A stretch of 28,069 nt of DNA from Spirosoma fluviale (GTDB lineage: Bacteria; Bacteroidota; Bacteroidia; Cytophagales; Spirosomataceae), in assembly GCA_945906915.1 (NCBI GenBank), contig CAMDSI010000008.1, positions 1 to 28,069 of the forward strand, written 5' to 3'. Position numbers and translations under genes: made by a program. This document shows, piece by piece, positions 6,815-15,257 of this stretch. Each line of letters begins with the position of its first letter. Within the stretch, counting starts at the first letter, position 1. Below the pieces are notes generated by a model. The model was not told the DNA's origin. It did not search any database and saw only the letters and a list, made by a program, of their open reading frames with translations.

Positions 6815-8079
6815 TGAAAAAAATCTTACTACTCTTAGCACTGCCTTTATTAGCACAAGCGCAGAAAATCGACAAAATCATTACGCGCGCAGAAACGGAG
6901 CGCATCGAAACTTATTTAGCCTCCGATGAACTAGCAGGCAGAAAACCCTTCACGCCGGGAATTGAAAAAGCGGCGAATTTCATCGCAGGCGAATTCGAGA
7001 AAGCGGGTTTGCAGAAAACGAAAGACTCCTTTTTGCAGAGTTTTCCCCTGTTTAAATCTCAATTGCAATCGATTTCTGCCATCATCGATGAGAAAGCTAT
7101 CGAGGGGAAACAAGTGGCTATTATCTCAAAAGAAGCGTCTATTCAACTGGACGAAAAATCGGGATACGAGGTGGTGAGCATAAAGGAGGGAGAGAATTTT
7201 GGCCAAAACGCCTACAAAATTATGGCGGCGAAAAAACCAACGATCGCTTTCTTGCACGAAAGCTTTGCGAAATTCATCCCACGCCTTTCTGGCAGAGGCC
7301 CGATGAAAGAAAGCCAGGCGACCATCCTATTCGTTATTTCGAATACCGTTCCTTCCACTTTTAAAATTACCGCGGCTCAACAAGTAGAGAAACTTCAATT
7401 ATCTAACGTCGTGGGCATCTTACCAGGCAAAAGCCGCCTGAACGAATACGTCATTTTCTCCGGCCATTATGACCATTTAGGCATAGGCAAACCGGTACAG
7501 GGGGATTCTATCTATAATGGAGCGAACGACGATGCCGCTGGAACGACAGCCGTACTGATGCTGGCTAAATACTATGCTAAAAAACGCGATAATGAGCGCA
7601 CCTTGATCTTTGCTGCGTTCACGGCGGAGGAAAGCGGAGGCTTTGGTAGTTCCTATTTTTCTAAGCAATTTAACCCAGATCAAGTAATGGCCATGTTTAA
7701 CCTCGAGATGATCGGGACAGAAAGCAAATGGGGCAAAAACAGTGCGTACATCACCGGTTATGAGAAGTCATCGATGGGCGAAATTTTGAAGAAGAATTTA
7801 GCTGGATCGGAGTTCACTTTTTATCCAGATCCGTACCTAGACCAAAACTTGTTTTACCGCTCTGATAACGCCACTTTAGCTGAATTAGGCGTACCAGCAC
7901 ATACCATTTCTACTTCCAAGATGGACAGTGAACCTAATTACCACAAGGCAAGCGACGAAGTTGGAACTTTGGACCTCGACAATATGACCGAAATTATCAA
8001 GGCCATCGCGAAGAGTGCGACGAGTATTATTTCAGGAAAGGATACCCCTAGTCGAGTCGATACGACTAAGCTTAAATAA
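6814..8079 (+). CDS. Secreted M28 family zinc peptidase
   Basis: 421 residues with a signal peptide ending AQAQ (residues about 1-17). The M28 aminopeptidase core is complete: H218 and D220 in GHYDHLG, the bridging D239 in GANDDAAG, the catalytic pair E272-E273 in AEESGGFGS, E in FNLEMIGTE, and the final zinc ligand in YHKASDE. The first part (residues about 30-190) holds the YLASDELAGRKPFTPG segment and an inserted PA-like region usual for the larger secreted members. It probably trims N-terminal residues from peptides in the periplasm or outside the cell. It ends in front of a bidirectional terminator shared with the convergent SusD gene. Confidence 0.93.
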   Translation: MKKILLLLALPLLAQAQKIDKIITRAETERIETYLASDELAGRKPFTPGIEKAANFIAGEFEKAGLQKTKDSFLQSFPLFKSQLQSISAIIDEKAIEGKQVAIISKEASIQLDEKSGYEVVSIKEGENFGQNAYKIMAAKKPTIAFLHESFAKFIPRLSGRGPMKESQATILFVISNTVPSTFKITAAQQVEKLQLSNVVGILPGKSRLNEYVIFSGHYDHLGIGKPVQGDSIYNGANDDAAGTTAVLMLAKYYAKKRDNERTLIFAAFTAEESGGFGSSYFSKQFNPDQVMAMFNLEMIGTESKWGKNSAYITGYEKSSMGEILKKNLAGSEFTFYPDPYLDQNLFYRSDNATLAELGVPAHTISTSKMDSEPNYHKASDEVGTLDLDNMTEIIKAIAKSATSIISGKDTPSRVDTTKLK

Positions 8080-8115
8080 AAAAAGCCGCTCTCTCGAAAG
8101 AAGGAGCGGCTTTTT
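8080..8115. terminator. Bidirectional intrinsic terminator
   Basis: AAAAAGCCGCTC (8080-8091) pairs perfectly with GAGCGGCTTTTT (8104-8115) around a 12-nt loop. It lies between the stop of the M28 gene at 8079 and the stop of the minus-strand SusD gene at 8129, and can serve both strands. Confidence 0.93.
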
Positions 8116-8128
8116 AGTTTAAACCTGA

Positions 8129-9583
8129 TTACTTATTCAAGTTCGGGTTGTTTTGAACTTCTTCGATAGGAATCTTGAAAGTTAAACGTGTATCGTTGTG
8201 AGGAACAGGAGTACCTACAAACTTCAAGTGGTTTGATCCACGGTTCGTAGTTCCTTTGTTACGCTTCAATGATAAGTAAGCCTTTCCTTCACCCCATAGC
8301 TCAATACGAGTCTGTAAGTAAATCTCATCTTGTAACGCTTTACCTGTTAACGCATCGATATAAGATGCATCAGGAACACGTAGCGCCATGATTGCTTTTA
8401 AAGACTTTCTTGCACCTGCTTCGTCCCCTGTTTTAGCACAAGCTTCTGCATTTAACAAGTACATCTCTTCCACACGCATGTAGATATAATCCGCGTCGAT
8501 TGTTCTTTGACCACCGATTACTCTGTTCGGGTGGTAGAATTTACCGATAGGAGCTAATTTATTAGCTGAGGAGAATTGAGCCTTTCTAATGTCATCAGCT
8601 GGGATTAAGTCATAAAGAGCTTTGTCCATACCTTTGATATCACCCGCCCAAGCATATGAGTACGTGAAAAGGTCCATTTGTCCCCACCAAGAGATTAGGT
8701 TAAGCTTAGAATCTACTGTGATATCTACACCCCACATCCATTGGCTAGTTGCTAAGGCATTAAAACCACCCGTTGCTTCAGCCGCTGTCATGATTTTAAA
8801 GCCACCTTTTGAGATAACGTCAGCTGTTACCGATTTCATTGCTGCGTTATTACCCATCGCACCGTGAACATACGCTAACATACCTGATGCTACCGAAGCG
8901 TTAACTTCAGATTTGTTCGAACGAGAAAAATCAGATAATAACGATTGCGCGTCTGTTAAATCTTTCACCATTAACGCATATACATCCGCTGCAGTGCTCT
9001 TAGGCAAGTTTGGATCTACGGTGTTTTTGTACAATGGTAAAATCTTCTCAGATGGGTTGTATTCGTTTTGGAAATACTGTGCTAAATAGAAATAACTAAA
9101 TGCACGCATCGCTTTCGCTTGACCCATATACCAGCGACCAGCTGCCGTTCCTGGGATTGCCTCGCTACCACCTAAACCATCGATTACTGTATTCGCAGCA
9201 AAGATAAGGCGGTAGTAGAAACGCCATACTTGGTAATTATCTTGGAATGTATAATCTACCGTTGTTTGGAATTCTGTAATCGTTCTGAACCAGCCATAGA
9301 TAACCGAAGTTAAAGCCATGTCACCAGAAAGTAAGTCTCCGTACATATCGTAAGACTTATGACCAAAGTCATCGTGTCCGGATGTACCGCCAGTACCAGC
9401 GCCATACATCGTTGCATAAATACCTGCTACGTTCGCAGATTGTAAACCAGGATTTAAAGCAGAGGCCTCTGCGATTTGATTCGCTGAAATCAATTCGGTA
9501 GGTTCCGTCTGTAAAAATTCTTCTTTACAACTAACCGTTCCTAGAAGAACAGTCGCAAATAAAATTTTATGTAATGTTTTCAT
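8129..9583 (-). CDS. SusD/RagB family nutrient-uptake lipoprotein
   Basis: 484 residues. A type II signal peptide with lipobox GTVSC lipidates Cys19. Family features are the EEFLQTEPTE opening, the WYMGQAKAMRAFSYFYLAQYF helix, TAADVYALMVKDLTDA, and MRVEEMYLLNAEA followed by the C-terminal LWGEGKAYLSLKR and IPIEEVQNNP motifs. SusD proteins form the lid on a SusC barrel and catch large nutrients, mostly glycans, sometimes peptides. The gene follows SusC on the minus strand after 21 bp, so they are one operon. The substrate cannot be told, because no glycoside hydrolase, lyase or sulfatase and no hybrid sensor or ECF sigma/anti-sigma pair is next to it. Confidence 0.95.
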   Translation of the reverse strand: MKTLHKILFATVLLGTVSCKEEFLQTEPTELISANQIAEASALNPGLQSANVAGIYATMYGAGTGGTSGHDDFGHKSYDMYGDLLSGDMALTSVIYGWFRTITEFQTTVDYTFQDNYQVWRFYYRLIFAANTVIDGLGGSEAIPGTAAGRWYMGQAKAMRAFSYFYLAQYFQNEYNPSEKILPLYKNTVDPNLPKSTAADVYALMVKDLTDAQSLLSDFSRSNKSEVNASVASGMLAYVHGAMGNNAAMKSVTADVISKGGFKIMTAAEATGGFNALATSQWMWGVDITVDSKLNLISWWGQMDLFTYSYAWAGDIKGMDKALYDLIPADDIRKAQFSSANKLAPIGKFYHPNRVIGGQRTIDADYIYMRVEEMYLLNAEACAKTGDEAGARKSLKAIMALRVPDASYIDALTGKALQDEIYLQTRIELWGEGKAYLSLKRNKGTTNRGSNHLKFVGTPVPHNDTRLTFKIPIEEVQNNPNLNK

Positions 9584-9604
9584 CTTTCTATTTCTTTTAA
9601 AAAA

Positions 9605-12600
9605 TTAAAACTTAACTCGTAACCCAGCTGTCATAGTAGACAAAGGAGAATAACGATAGGTATCAGATCCTCCCGTTTCAGCCGAACTAGGGTTGAAACC
9701 GTCTCTTGCAGAAGCTAAGAATAAATTATCTCCAGATACCCAAAGGTAAACACCTGTAATAGGGCTATTTGTGAAGAATTTGCTCGGAACCTTATAACCG
9801 ATTTGAAGGTTGTTCAAAGCCAAGAAATCCGACTTAACAATGAAGCGAGTGGATCCAGAACTTACGTTAGCATCTTGTCCAGCAGATAAACGAGGTACGT
9901 CAGTTGCCTGACCTCTCTGAGACCATCTTGATAAGATATCTGTATGGAAGTTATTACCTCCAGCAGCACCACCTGAGTTCATTAATCCAGCATAAGCTCC
10001 GTCATATGCATAACCACCTAAGCTGTAAAGGAATTGCATATTGATGTCAAAGTTACCTAATCCACCATTTAAGCTAAATGCTCCTCTTACTTTAGGGAAT
10101 GGCGACTTATTGATAAATTTAGTCGTTCCATCTGCGTAAGCACTTGTACGAGAAACTTTGACAGTTTTCAATGTTTCAGCGGTAGCAGTTGCTTCGAAAT
10201 CAGCCATTGACTTGATGTTTTCTGAAGTTTGGCGAATATTGTCACCATTTGCATCTGCCCAATATACGTTCCACTCAGAAACACCCGTCTCTGGGTTTAC
10301 ACCTGCATATTCACGTGTGTAAAAATCGAAGATTGAGTGACCTACCGCTCTACCATAAATACCATCGATATCGATGATTTTCTCTTTACCTGTAGCCGGG
10401 TCGATTGGTAAACGAAGCATACGGTTCTCGATCATCTCACCATTAATGGTAAAGTCTAAATAGTTGTTCTTCGTTTGTAATAAGTGAGCCGTTATGTCGA
10501 ATTCAACACCTGTATTACGTAAAGCACCATCGTTAACACGAAGAGATGCATAACCTACTGAAGGTCCTACACGGCGATCGAAGATCAAGTTATCTGTCGT
10601 CTTAGTATAGTAATCAATAGCAACGTCTAGGTACTTGCCTAATTTGAATTCAGTTCCTACCTGCATTTGCTTAGAAATCTCCCAAGTTAAATCTGGATTA
10701 CCCTTTGAAACGAAAGATAAGGAGATGTTTGAATTCAAGTTTTGAACTTGGAATAAGTCATATCCAGGATATAGACCGATACCACCTTGCTCTCCAATTA
10801 GACCATAAGAAGCTTTCAATTTTAAATCTTTGATCAATGGAACATTTTCCATGAATGCCTCCTTAGATACTAACCAAGCAGCACCTACTGAACCGAAATC
10901 ACCCCATTTGTTTTTCAAGAAACGAGACGATCCATCACGTCTTACCGTAGCAGATAAGAAGTATTTTCCATCGTAATCATAGTTTAACTGACCGAAATAC
11001 GACTCTAATGAGTAGTTGTTCAAATATGACTGTGGAGGGTTAGAGATAACCGCGTTGTTGAATTCAACACCATCCGGCATCACTAACTTGTACATCGAAG
11101 CCCACATAAATTTAGTTTCTGTGGCATAGCTTTCGTGTGCTACGAATGCTTCGAAGTTATGTACATTAAACGACTTCTTGTAACGTAATAAGTTTAACAA
11201 GTTATAGTTTAAGTTTTCTGTTTTTTGCTTGTAGATATAACCACCTTGACCAGCGTTAGGACCATAGAATGGGTTGTTTTGGTAATCTAAAGAAGCGTTT
11301 GAATATTGTAAACCTAATTTGTTCTCTAAAGACAAAGCAGGAGTAATCTGAACATTCAATGAAGTCGCTGCGTTGATATCGTGTGACTTCGTATTACGGA
11401 TACCTAATTTAGCATCGGCAATTGAGTTCGTTAAGGCACCAAAACCACGTCCAACACCGTAATCGTATTGGTATCCATTGTAATATGGATCACGTACGTA
11501 TTGTGAAGTAGTGTTATCGTGTAAGAATAACGGATAGATAGGAGGCAAGTTATCTACAAACCAGAATACCGATCCTGAGTCAGATGATTGACCTGGGTTA
11601 TTTGTTACTCCATAAGAATAACCGATGTTCGTAGTCGAGCTTAACCAAGATTTAGGATTGTGTGTTAAGTTCAAACGAGTAGAATAACGTTTGTAATCTG
11701 TGTTTACAGAATAACCGATATCTTCTAATGCTCCATAAGAAGCGAAATAACGTGTTTTGCTATTACCTCCACTGATCTTTAAGTTAGCTTCGTTACGATT
11801 GGAATTTTGGAAACCATAATCAGCCCAATTCTCCGGGATATAACGACGTGCTGAACCTGGAACAACTTGTCTTGTAACTGGGTCAATTAATTGAGCCGCA
11901 GGAACTGTCCACATGTTGTAATTAGGCATGTTAGCAAACAAGTTAGCGTTTGCATAAGCAGTTGGGTTAGCATTCGCTAAAGCAACACCTCTATTGTACA
12001 AGCCTTCCCATGTCAATCCAATGTATTGCTCTGGGGATTTGATCGTGCTATAACGAGGTAATAAGCTCATGTTTTGACCAGACTTTAATTCTAGTTCAAT
12101 CACAGCCTCACCTGTTCTACTACCTCTTTTCGTGTTGATTACAACCACACCATTCGCTCCACGAGAACCGTAGATCGCTGTTGCAGCCGCATCTTTTAAG
12201 ATGGTAGTGTTCTCGATATCACCTGGGTTAATCGAGTTGATATTTCCTTCGAAAGGCACACCGTCTAATACGTAAAGTGGACCACGGCTACCATTTACAG
12301 TACCGATACCACGAATACGAATAGCCGCTGCAGTACCTGGTTGTCCTGAAGAGTTGATGACAGTCACACCGGCAGCCTCACCCGCTAATCCCTTAGAGAT
12401 GTTAGAGAAGTTTTTACGCTCGATGTTTTTTGCATCAACCACTTTCGCTGTACCTGTAAACGATTGTTTAGCAGTCGAACTGTATGAAGTGACGATAACT
12501 TCATCTAACGTATTGTCAGATGTTAATGCTACTTGAACAGATGAAGTGGCACTAGTAACAGCAACCGTAGATTTAGTATAGCCTACGAAGCTGAATGTTA

Positions 12601-12817
12601 AAGTTTGGCCATCCGCGGCCGCAATCGAGAACTTTCCAGACTTGTCTGTGTTTGTTCCCGTTTTTGTTCCATTTACGATGACAGTTGCGCCCACTAATGG
12701 TTGGCCGTTCTCATCTGCTACCGTACCTGTTACAGTTTTCGTTGCTTTCTGGGCGAACGATACCTGCATCATGAACACTAAGATTAGTGTCAAAAGGCTA
12801 GTAATTTTTGTTTTCAT
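9605..12817 (-). CDS. SusC/RagA family TonB-linked outer-membrane transporter
   Basis: 1070 residues from the ATG at 12817. A TTG six codons upstream (12835) gives a longer frame, but the signal peptide starts properly at the ATG (MKTKITSLLTL, ending SFAQ). Order of domains: CarboxypepD_reg-like sandwich about 25-105, TonB-dependent plug about 115-235 (SKGLAGEAAGVTV, RIRGIGT, PLYVLDGVPF, LKDAAATAIYGSRGANGVV), then a 22-strand barrel to the terminal LRVKF. With the SusD partner it imports a large nutrient in a TonB-driven step. The plug and barrel look intact. The 135 bp before it contain repeated CCAAA/TTTGG elements and hold the likely promoter. The gene upstream on the same strand is a GNAT gene. 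Confidence 0.96.
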   Translation of the reverse strand: MKTKITSLLTLILVFMMQVSFAQKATKTVTGTVADENGQPLVGATVIVNGTKTGTNTDKSGKFSIAAADGQTLTFSFVGYTKSTVAVTSATSSVQVALTSDNTLDEVIVTSYSSTAKQSFTGTAKVVDAKNIERKNFSNISKGLAGEAAGVTVINSSGQPGTAAAIRIRGIGTVNGSRGPLYVLDGVPFEGNINSINPGDIENTTILKDAAATAIYGSRGANGVVVINTKRGSRTGEAVIELELKSGQNMSLLPRYSTIKSPEQYIGLTWEGLYNRGVALANANPTAYANANLFANMPNYNMWTVPAAQLIDPVTRQVVPGSARRYIPENWADYGFQNSNRNEANLKISGGNSKTRYFASYGALEDIGYSVNTDYKRYSTRLNLTHNPKSWLSSTTNIGYSYGVTNNPGQSSDSGSVFWFVDNLPPIYPLFLHDNTTSQYVRDPYYNGYQYDYGVGRGFGALTNSIADAKLGIRNTKSHDINAATSLNVQITPALSLENKLGLQYSNASLDYQNNPFYGPNAGQGGYIYKQKTENLNYNLLNLLRYKKSFNVHNFEAFVAHESYATETKFMWASMYKLVMPDGVEFNNAVISNPPQSYLNNYSLESYFGQLNYDYDGKYFLSATVRRDGSSRFLKNKWGDFGSVGAAWLVSKEAFMENVPLIKDLKLKASYGLIGEQGGIGLYPGYDLFQVQNLNSNISLSFVSKGNPDLTWEISKQMQVGTEFKLGKYLDVAIDYYTKTTDNLIFDRRVGPSVGYASLRVNDGALRNTGVEFDITAHLLQTKNNYLDFTINGEMIENRMLRLPIDPATGKEKIIDIDGIYGRAVGHSIFDFYTREYAGVNPETGVSEWNVYWADANGDNIRQTSENIKSMADFEATATAETLKTVKVSRTSAYADGTTKFINKSPFPKVRGAFSLNGGLGNFDINMQFLYSLGGYAYDGAYAGLMNSGGAAGGNNFHTDILSRWSQRGQATDVPRLSAGQDANVSSGSTRFIVKSDFLALNNLQIGYKVPSKFFTNSPITGVYLWVSGDNLFLASARDGFNPSSAETGGSDTYRYSPLSTMTAGLRVKF

Positions 12818-12883
12818 AAGCGATGAATTTTTCAAAAATTGTGTTAAAAAATGATTTAATTAATTTGGGTTTTATACTGAAAG

Positions 12884-12909
12884 CCAAACGTTTATTTGGT
12901 TTTCAAACC
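12884..12909. promoter_or_regulatory. Overlapping inverted repeats in the SusC upstream region
   Basis: CCAAA (12884-12888) pairs with TTTGG (12895-12899), and GGTTT (12898-12902) pairs with AAACC (12905-12909); the two dyads share the GG at 12898-12899. They lie 67-92 bp before the SusC ATG, a usual place for an operator. No exact TAnnTTTG was found on the minus strand here. The functional claim is an inference. Confidence 0.3.
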
Positions 12910-12910
12910 G

Positions 12911-12937
12911 AAAAAAAGCGGATTTTGTTTTAAAATC
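12911..12937 (-). terminator. Weak possible terminator of the GNAT gene
   Basis: Read on the minus strand, GATTTT pairs with AAAATC (12921-12937, 5-nt loop), followed by CGC and seven T (12911-12917). The stem is AT-rich and weak, and it lies 16 bp after the GNAT stop codon. Confidence 0.3.
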
Positions 12938-12952
12938 AAAGAAAAAACCAAA

Positions 12953-13363
12953 CTATTTCAACTCATCTACACTGTCTATAAAGTAGCAATGTTCGTGTTT
13001 TTGCATTCCAATTTTAGGATAATACCCTTCAGCGGCGGGGGCGGATAGAAGGATTACTTTCGCCCTAGGAATGAACTTTTTTACCTCTATAATCAATTGT
13101 TTTCCTATGCCTTGGTGCTGGTAAGCCTCGTCGATAGCGAGGTCAGATAAGTAGCTGGTATAGACAAAATCGGTCATTACGCGTGCCAGACCCACTAATT
13201 TGCTTCCATCGTAAGCGCCTACATAGACATTCCCGTGCTGGAACATGAGCTCCATCGCCGCTAAATCTGCTAAAGGACGGCGTAATCCCAAAGTGGATTT
13301 TTCGAGAATATCGATGAAATCTTGGGCTGTGATTTTGGGTTGTGTGATATAGGTGATGAGCAT
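12953..13363 (-). CDS. GNAT family N-acetyltransferase
   Basis: 136 residues from the ATG at 13363. The open frame runs further back to 13507, but that would overlap the divergent gene starting at 13434 and adds a sequence that does not look like protein, so I use the MLITYI start, which gives the usual GNAT length. The acetyl-CoA binding motif A is clear: YLSDLAIDEAYQHQGIGKQLI, with the Q-x-x-G-x-G loop, preceded by VYVGAYDGSKLVGLARV and followed by LLSAPAAEGYYPKIGM. It is cytoplasmic and acetylates an unknown amine. A second in-frame ATG at 13411 cannot be ruled out as start. Confidence 0.85.
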   Translation of the reverse strand: MLITYITQPKITAQDFIDILEKSTLGLRRPLADLAAMELMFQHGNVYVGAYDGSKLVGLARVMTDFVYTSYLSDLAIDEAYQHQGIGKQLIIEVKKFIPRAKVILLSAPAAEGYYPKIGMQKHEHCYFIDSVDELK

Positions 13364-13433
13364 CAGAAAATATTTATTATTAATCTCAATTAATTCACAA
13401 AAAAAAGTCATTTTTACGTAAAACCTATACAAT

Positions 13434-14282
13434 ATGAAAATTAAACACCTAGTAATTATTTGCCTTTTGGCATTGCCTGCATTTCTGCAAGCGCAAAAAT
13501 TATACACCTATCCGATTGGTGTTCAAGCCTATACTTTCCGCAATCAATTTCCTAAGGATGTAGCGAAGACGCTTGACCTAATTCAGTCCATGGGAATAAC
13601 GGAAATTGAAGGTCGTGCACAAAAGGGACAAACTACTGAGCAATTCAAGCAAATGTGTTCGGATCGAGGCATTTCTGTTCCATCGACCGGGGTGGATTAT
13701 AATGAATTAGCAAATCCGGCTGACGCGATCGCTAAAGCGAAAGTGTTAGGTGCTAAATTTGTGATGTGTGCTTGGATTCCGCATAAAGTTCGCGGAGGAT
13801 TTACTTTAGAAGAAGCAGAAAAGGCCGTAGCTGTATTTAATGAAGCAGGAAAGAAGTTCAAAGAAAATGGTTTGACGCTTTGTTACCATGATCATGGCTA
13901 TGAGTTCCAGCCTTTTGGCAAAAAGGAAACCCTATTAGATTATATCATCCAAAATACCAATCCGGAATATCTATCTTTTGAAATGGATGTGTTGTGGACG
14001 ATGCACGGCGGAGGCGCTGATATGCCAGAGAAATTATTGAAGAAATACCCGACACGCTTTAAGTTGATGCACGTAAAAGACTTGCGCAAGGGCGTTGCTG
14101 GCGATTTAACTGGTGGAACTCCAGCAGAAAACGATGTTCCAGTAGGAACGGGTCAAGGCAATTGGAAGCAAATCATTAAGCTAGCAAAGAAGAACGGCGT
14201 AGAGCATTGCTTCATTGAGGACGAAAGCAATCAAGAGGTGCAATTTGTTCCTTTAAGTATTGCGTATTTGAAGAGCCTTTAG
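13434..14282 (+). CDS. Secreted sugar phosphate isomerase/epimerase-like TIM barrel protein
   Basis: 282 residues with a signal peptide ending FLQAQ (residues about 1-20), so this xylose-isomerase-like TIM barrel acts outside the cytoplasm. The barrel covers residues about 25-280: GVQAYTFRNQFP at the first strand, MGITEIEG, then LCYHDHGYEF, FEMDVLWTMHGG, LMHVKDL and FIEDES, which place the usual metal-binding His, Glu and Asp residues at the ends of strands. Despite the family label, exported members are not likely to act on sugar phosphates; Bacteroidota relatives are found with DUF1080 proteins in 3-keto-glycoside breakdown, and a DUF1080 gene is present at 23489. The stop codon overlaps the convergent barrel gene by 4 bp, leaving no room for a terminator. 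Confidence 0.85.
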   Translation: MKIKHLVIICLLALPAFLQAQKLYTYPIGVQAYTFRNQFPKDVAKTLDLIQSMGITEIEGRAQKGQTTEQFKQMCSDRGISVPSTGVDYNELANPADAIAKAKVLGAKFVMCAWIPHKVRGGFTLEEAEKAVAVFNEAGKKFKENGLTLCYHDHGYEFQPFGKKETLLDYIIQNTNPEYLSFEMDVLWTMHGGGADMPEKLLKKYPTRFKLMHVKDLRKGVAGDLTGGTPAENDVPVGTGQGNWKQIIKLAKKNGVEHCFIEDESNQEVQFVPLSIAYLKSL

Positions 14283-15160
14283 AATTTTATGTTGTAAGCA
14301 ATATAGGGGATCGCTGATGGACCACCGACACTAGGGGATAAAAACCCGACATCGAAGGCAGAGCGTTCCCCTATTATTCTTGCCCCTACGGATAAAATTC
14401 CATTGTAGGCAGTTGTTGAATTTAACAATTGATTATTAGCGTCATAATTATTTGTTGTATTTGAGAATATCCAGTTCTCAGAAATTAGCATGACCTTTTT
14501 TGAAATCCGAGTCATGCCAGAAATGGTAAACATGGGGGTGTTAGCGAATTTCCAGTTATAACTTGAAGGTCCCAGCCCACTGTTTTCATTTACAGCACCT
14601 AGTCCTGCATTTAATGTCATATTATGTTCCTTCGAGCCATAGGTGAAAGATCCATATACGGTTCCTACACCAAAATTTAAACCCGAGATAAGGGATGTCG
14701 CAAAAAGTATACCGCCTCCTGCGTGTACATTTTTTGAAAGTTGGTAGCCTATTTTAGGGGTGATATAAATGGCAAAAGGAACCAGAATACCTGCCCCTAG
14801 GGAGAAATGATCCGTTATTCCAGCTTGGAAGGAATTGAGTAGAAACAGGGCGTTTTGATAATATTTGTCCCCTTTTTTCAAAGGAATCGCAGATGGCGCG
14901 AAGAAGTAGCGGGATGGCTGAGGATTCGCTAATCTATCTGTCTCCTCTTTCGCGACCATGTTCATCGATTTTATGGTCGACCAGGGAATGGTGACTTTAC
15001 CTAAATCTGATGTGGCGATTGAAACTTCTGTTTCAGATTTTTGAATTAGTTGGCCGCCGATCGTTTTGCCATTTTTTAATTCTAAACGAACATAGGTGGA
15101 ATCTTGTGCAATCGCTTTGGCGCTAAAAAAGAGCAGGAACGCAATCAGTAGATTTTTCAT
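14279..15160 (-). CDS. Outer-membrane beta-barrel protein with N-terminal Sm-like strand domain
   Basis: 293 residues with a signal peptide ending AIAQ (about 1-19). Residues about 22-68 (VRLELKNGKTIGGQLI, then VSIATSDLGKVTIPWSTIKSM) resemble a small SH3/Sm-like barrel. The rest alternates aromatic and small residues in short strands with a terminal aromatic (YIAYNIKF), as in outer-membrane barrels of about 8-12 strands. I do not recognise a named family with certainty and can give no substrate. It is divergent from the ApbE gene (97 bp between the starts) and its stop overlaps the stop of the TIM barrel gene by 4 bp. Confidence 0.75.
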   Translation of the reverse strand: MKNLLIAFLLFFSAKAIAQDSTYVRLELKNGKTIGGQLIQKSETEVSIATSDLGKVTIPWSTIKSMNMVAKEETDRLANPQPSRYFFAPSAIPLKKGDKYYQNALFLLNSFQAGITDHFSLGAGILVPFAIYITPKIGYQLSKNVHAGGGILFATSLISGLNFGVGTVYGSFTYGSKEHNMTLNAGLGAVNENSGLGPSSYNWKFANTPMFTISGMTRISKKVMLISENWIFSNTTNNYDANNQLLNSTTAYNGILSVGARIIGERSAFDVGFLSPSVGGPSAIPYIAYNIKF

Positions 15161-15257
15161 AGGATATCCGATATATCTACAAATCTCAACGCTTTATCTC
15201 ATATATCGTTCTATTAAGCTGATTATTTTTCAATATTGTGCTTTAAATATATATCCA

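Noticed and set aside
12354..12854. Plus-strand open frames inside the SusC region
   Set aside because: They lie wholly antisense to a complete SusC gene with all family motifs and show no protein-like features.
13364..13507. Extended N-terminus of the GNAT gene
   Set aside because: It would overlap the divergent TIM barrel gene's signal peptide; the added residues do not look like a GNAT N-terminus.
15096..15257. Longer start for the ApbE-DUF2271 gene
   Set aside because: It would overlap the divergent outer-membrane barrel gene, and the extra residues are typical of untranslated AT-rich DNA.
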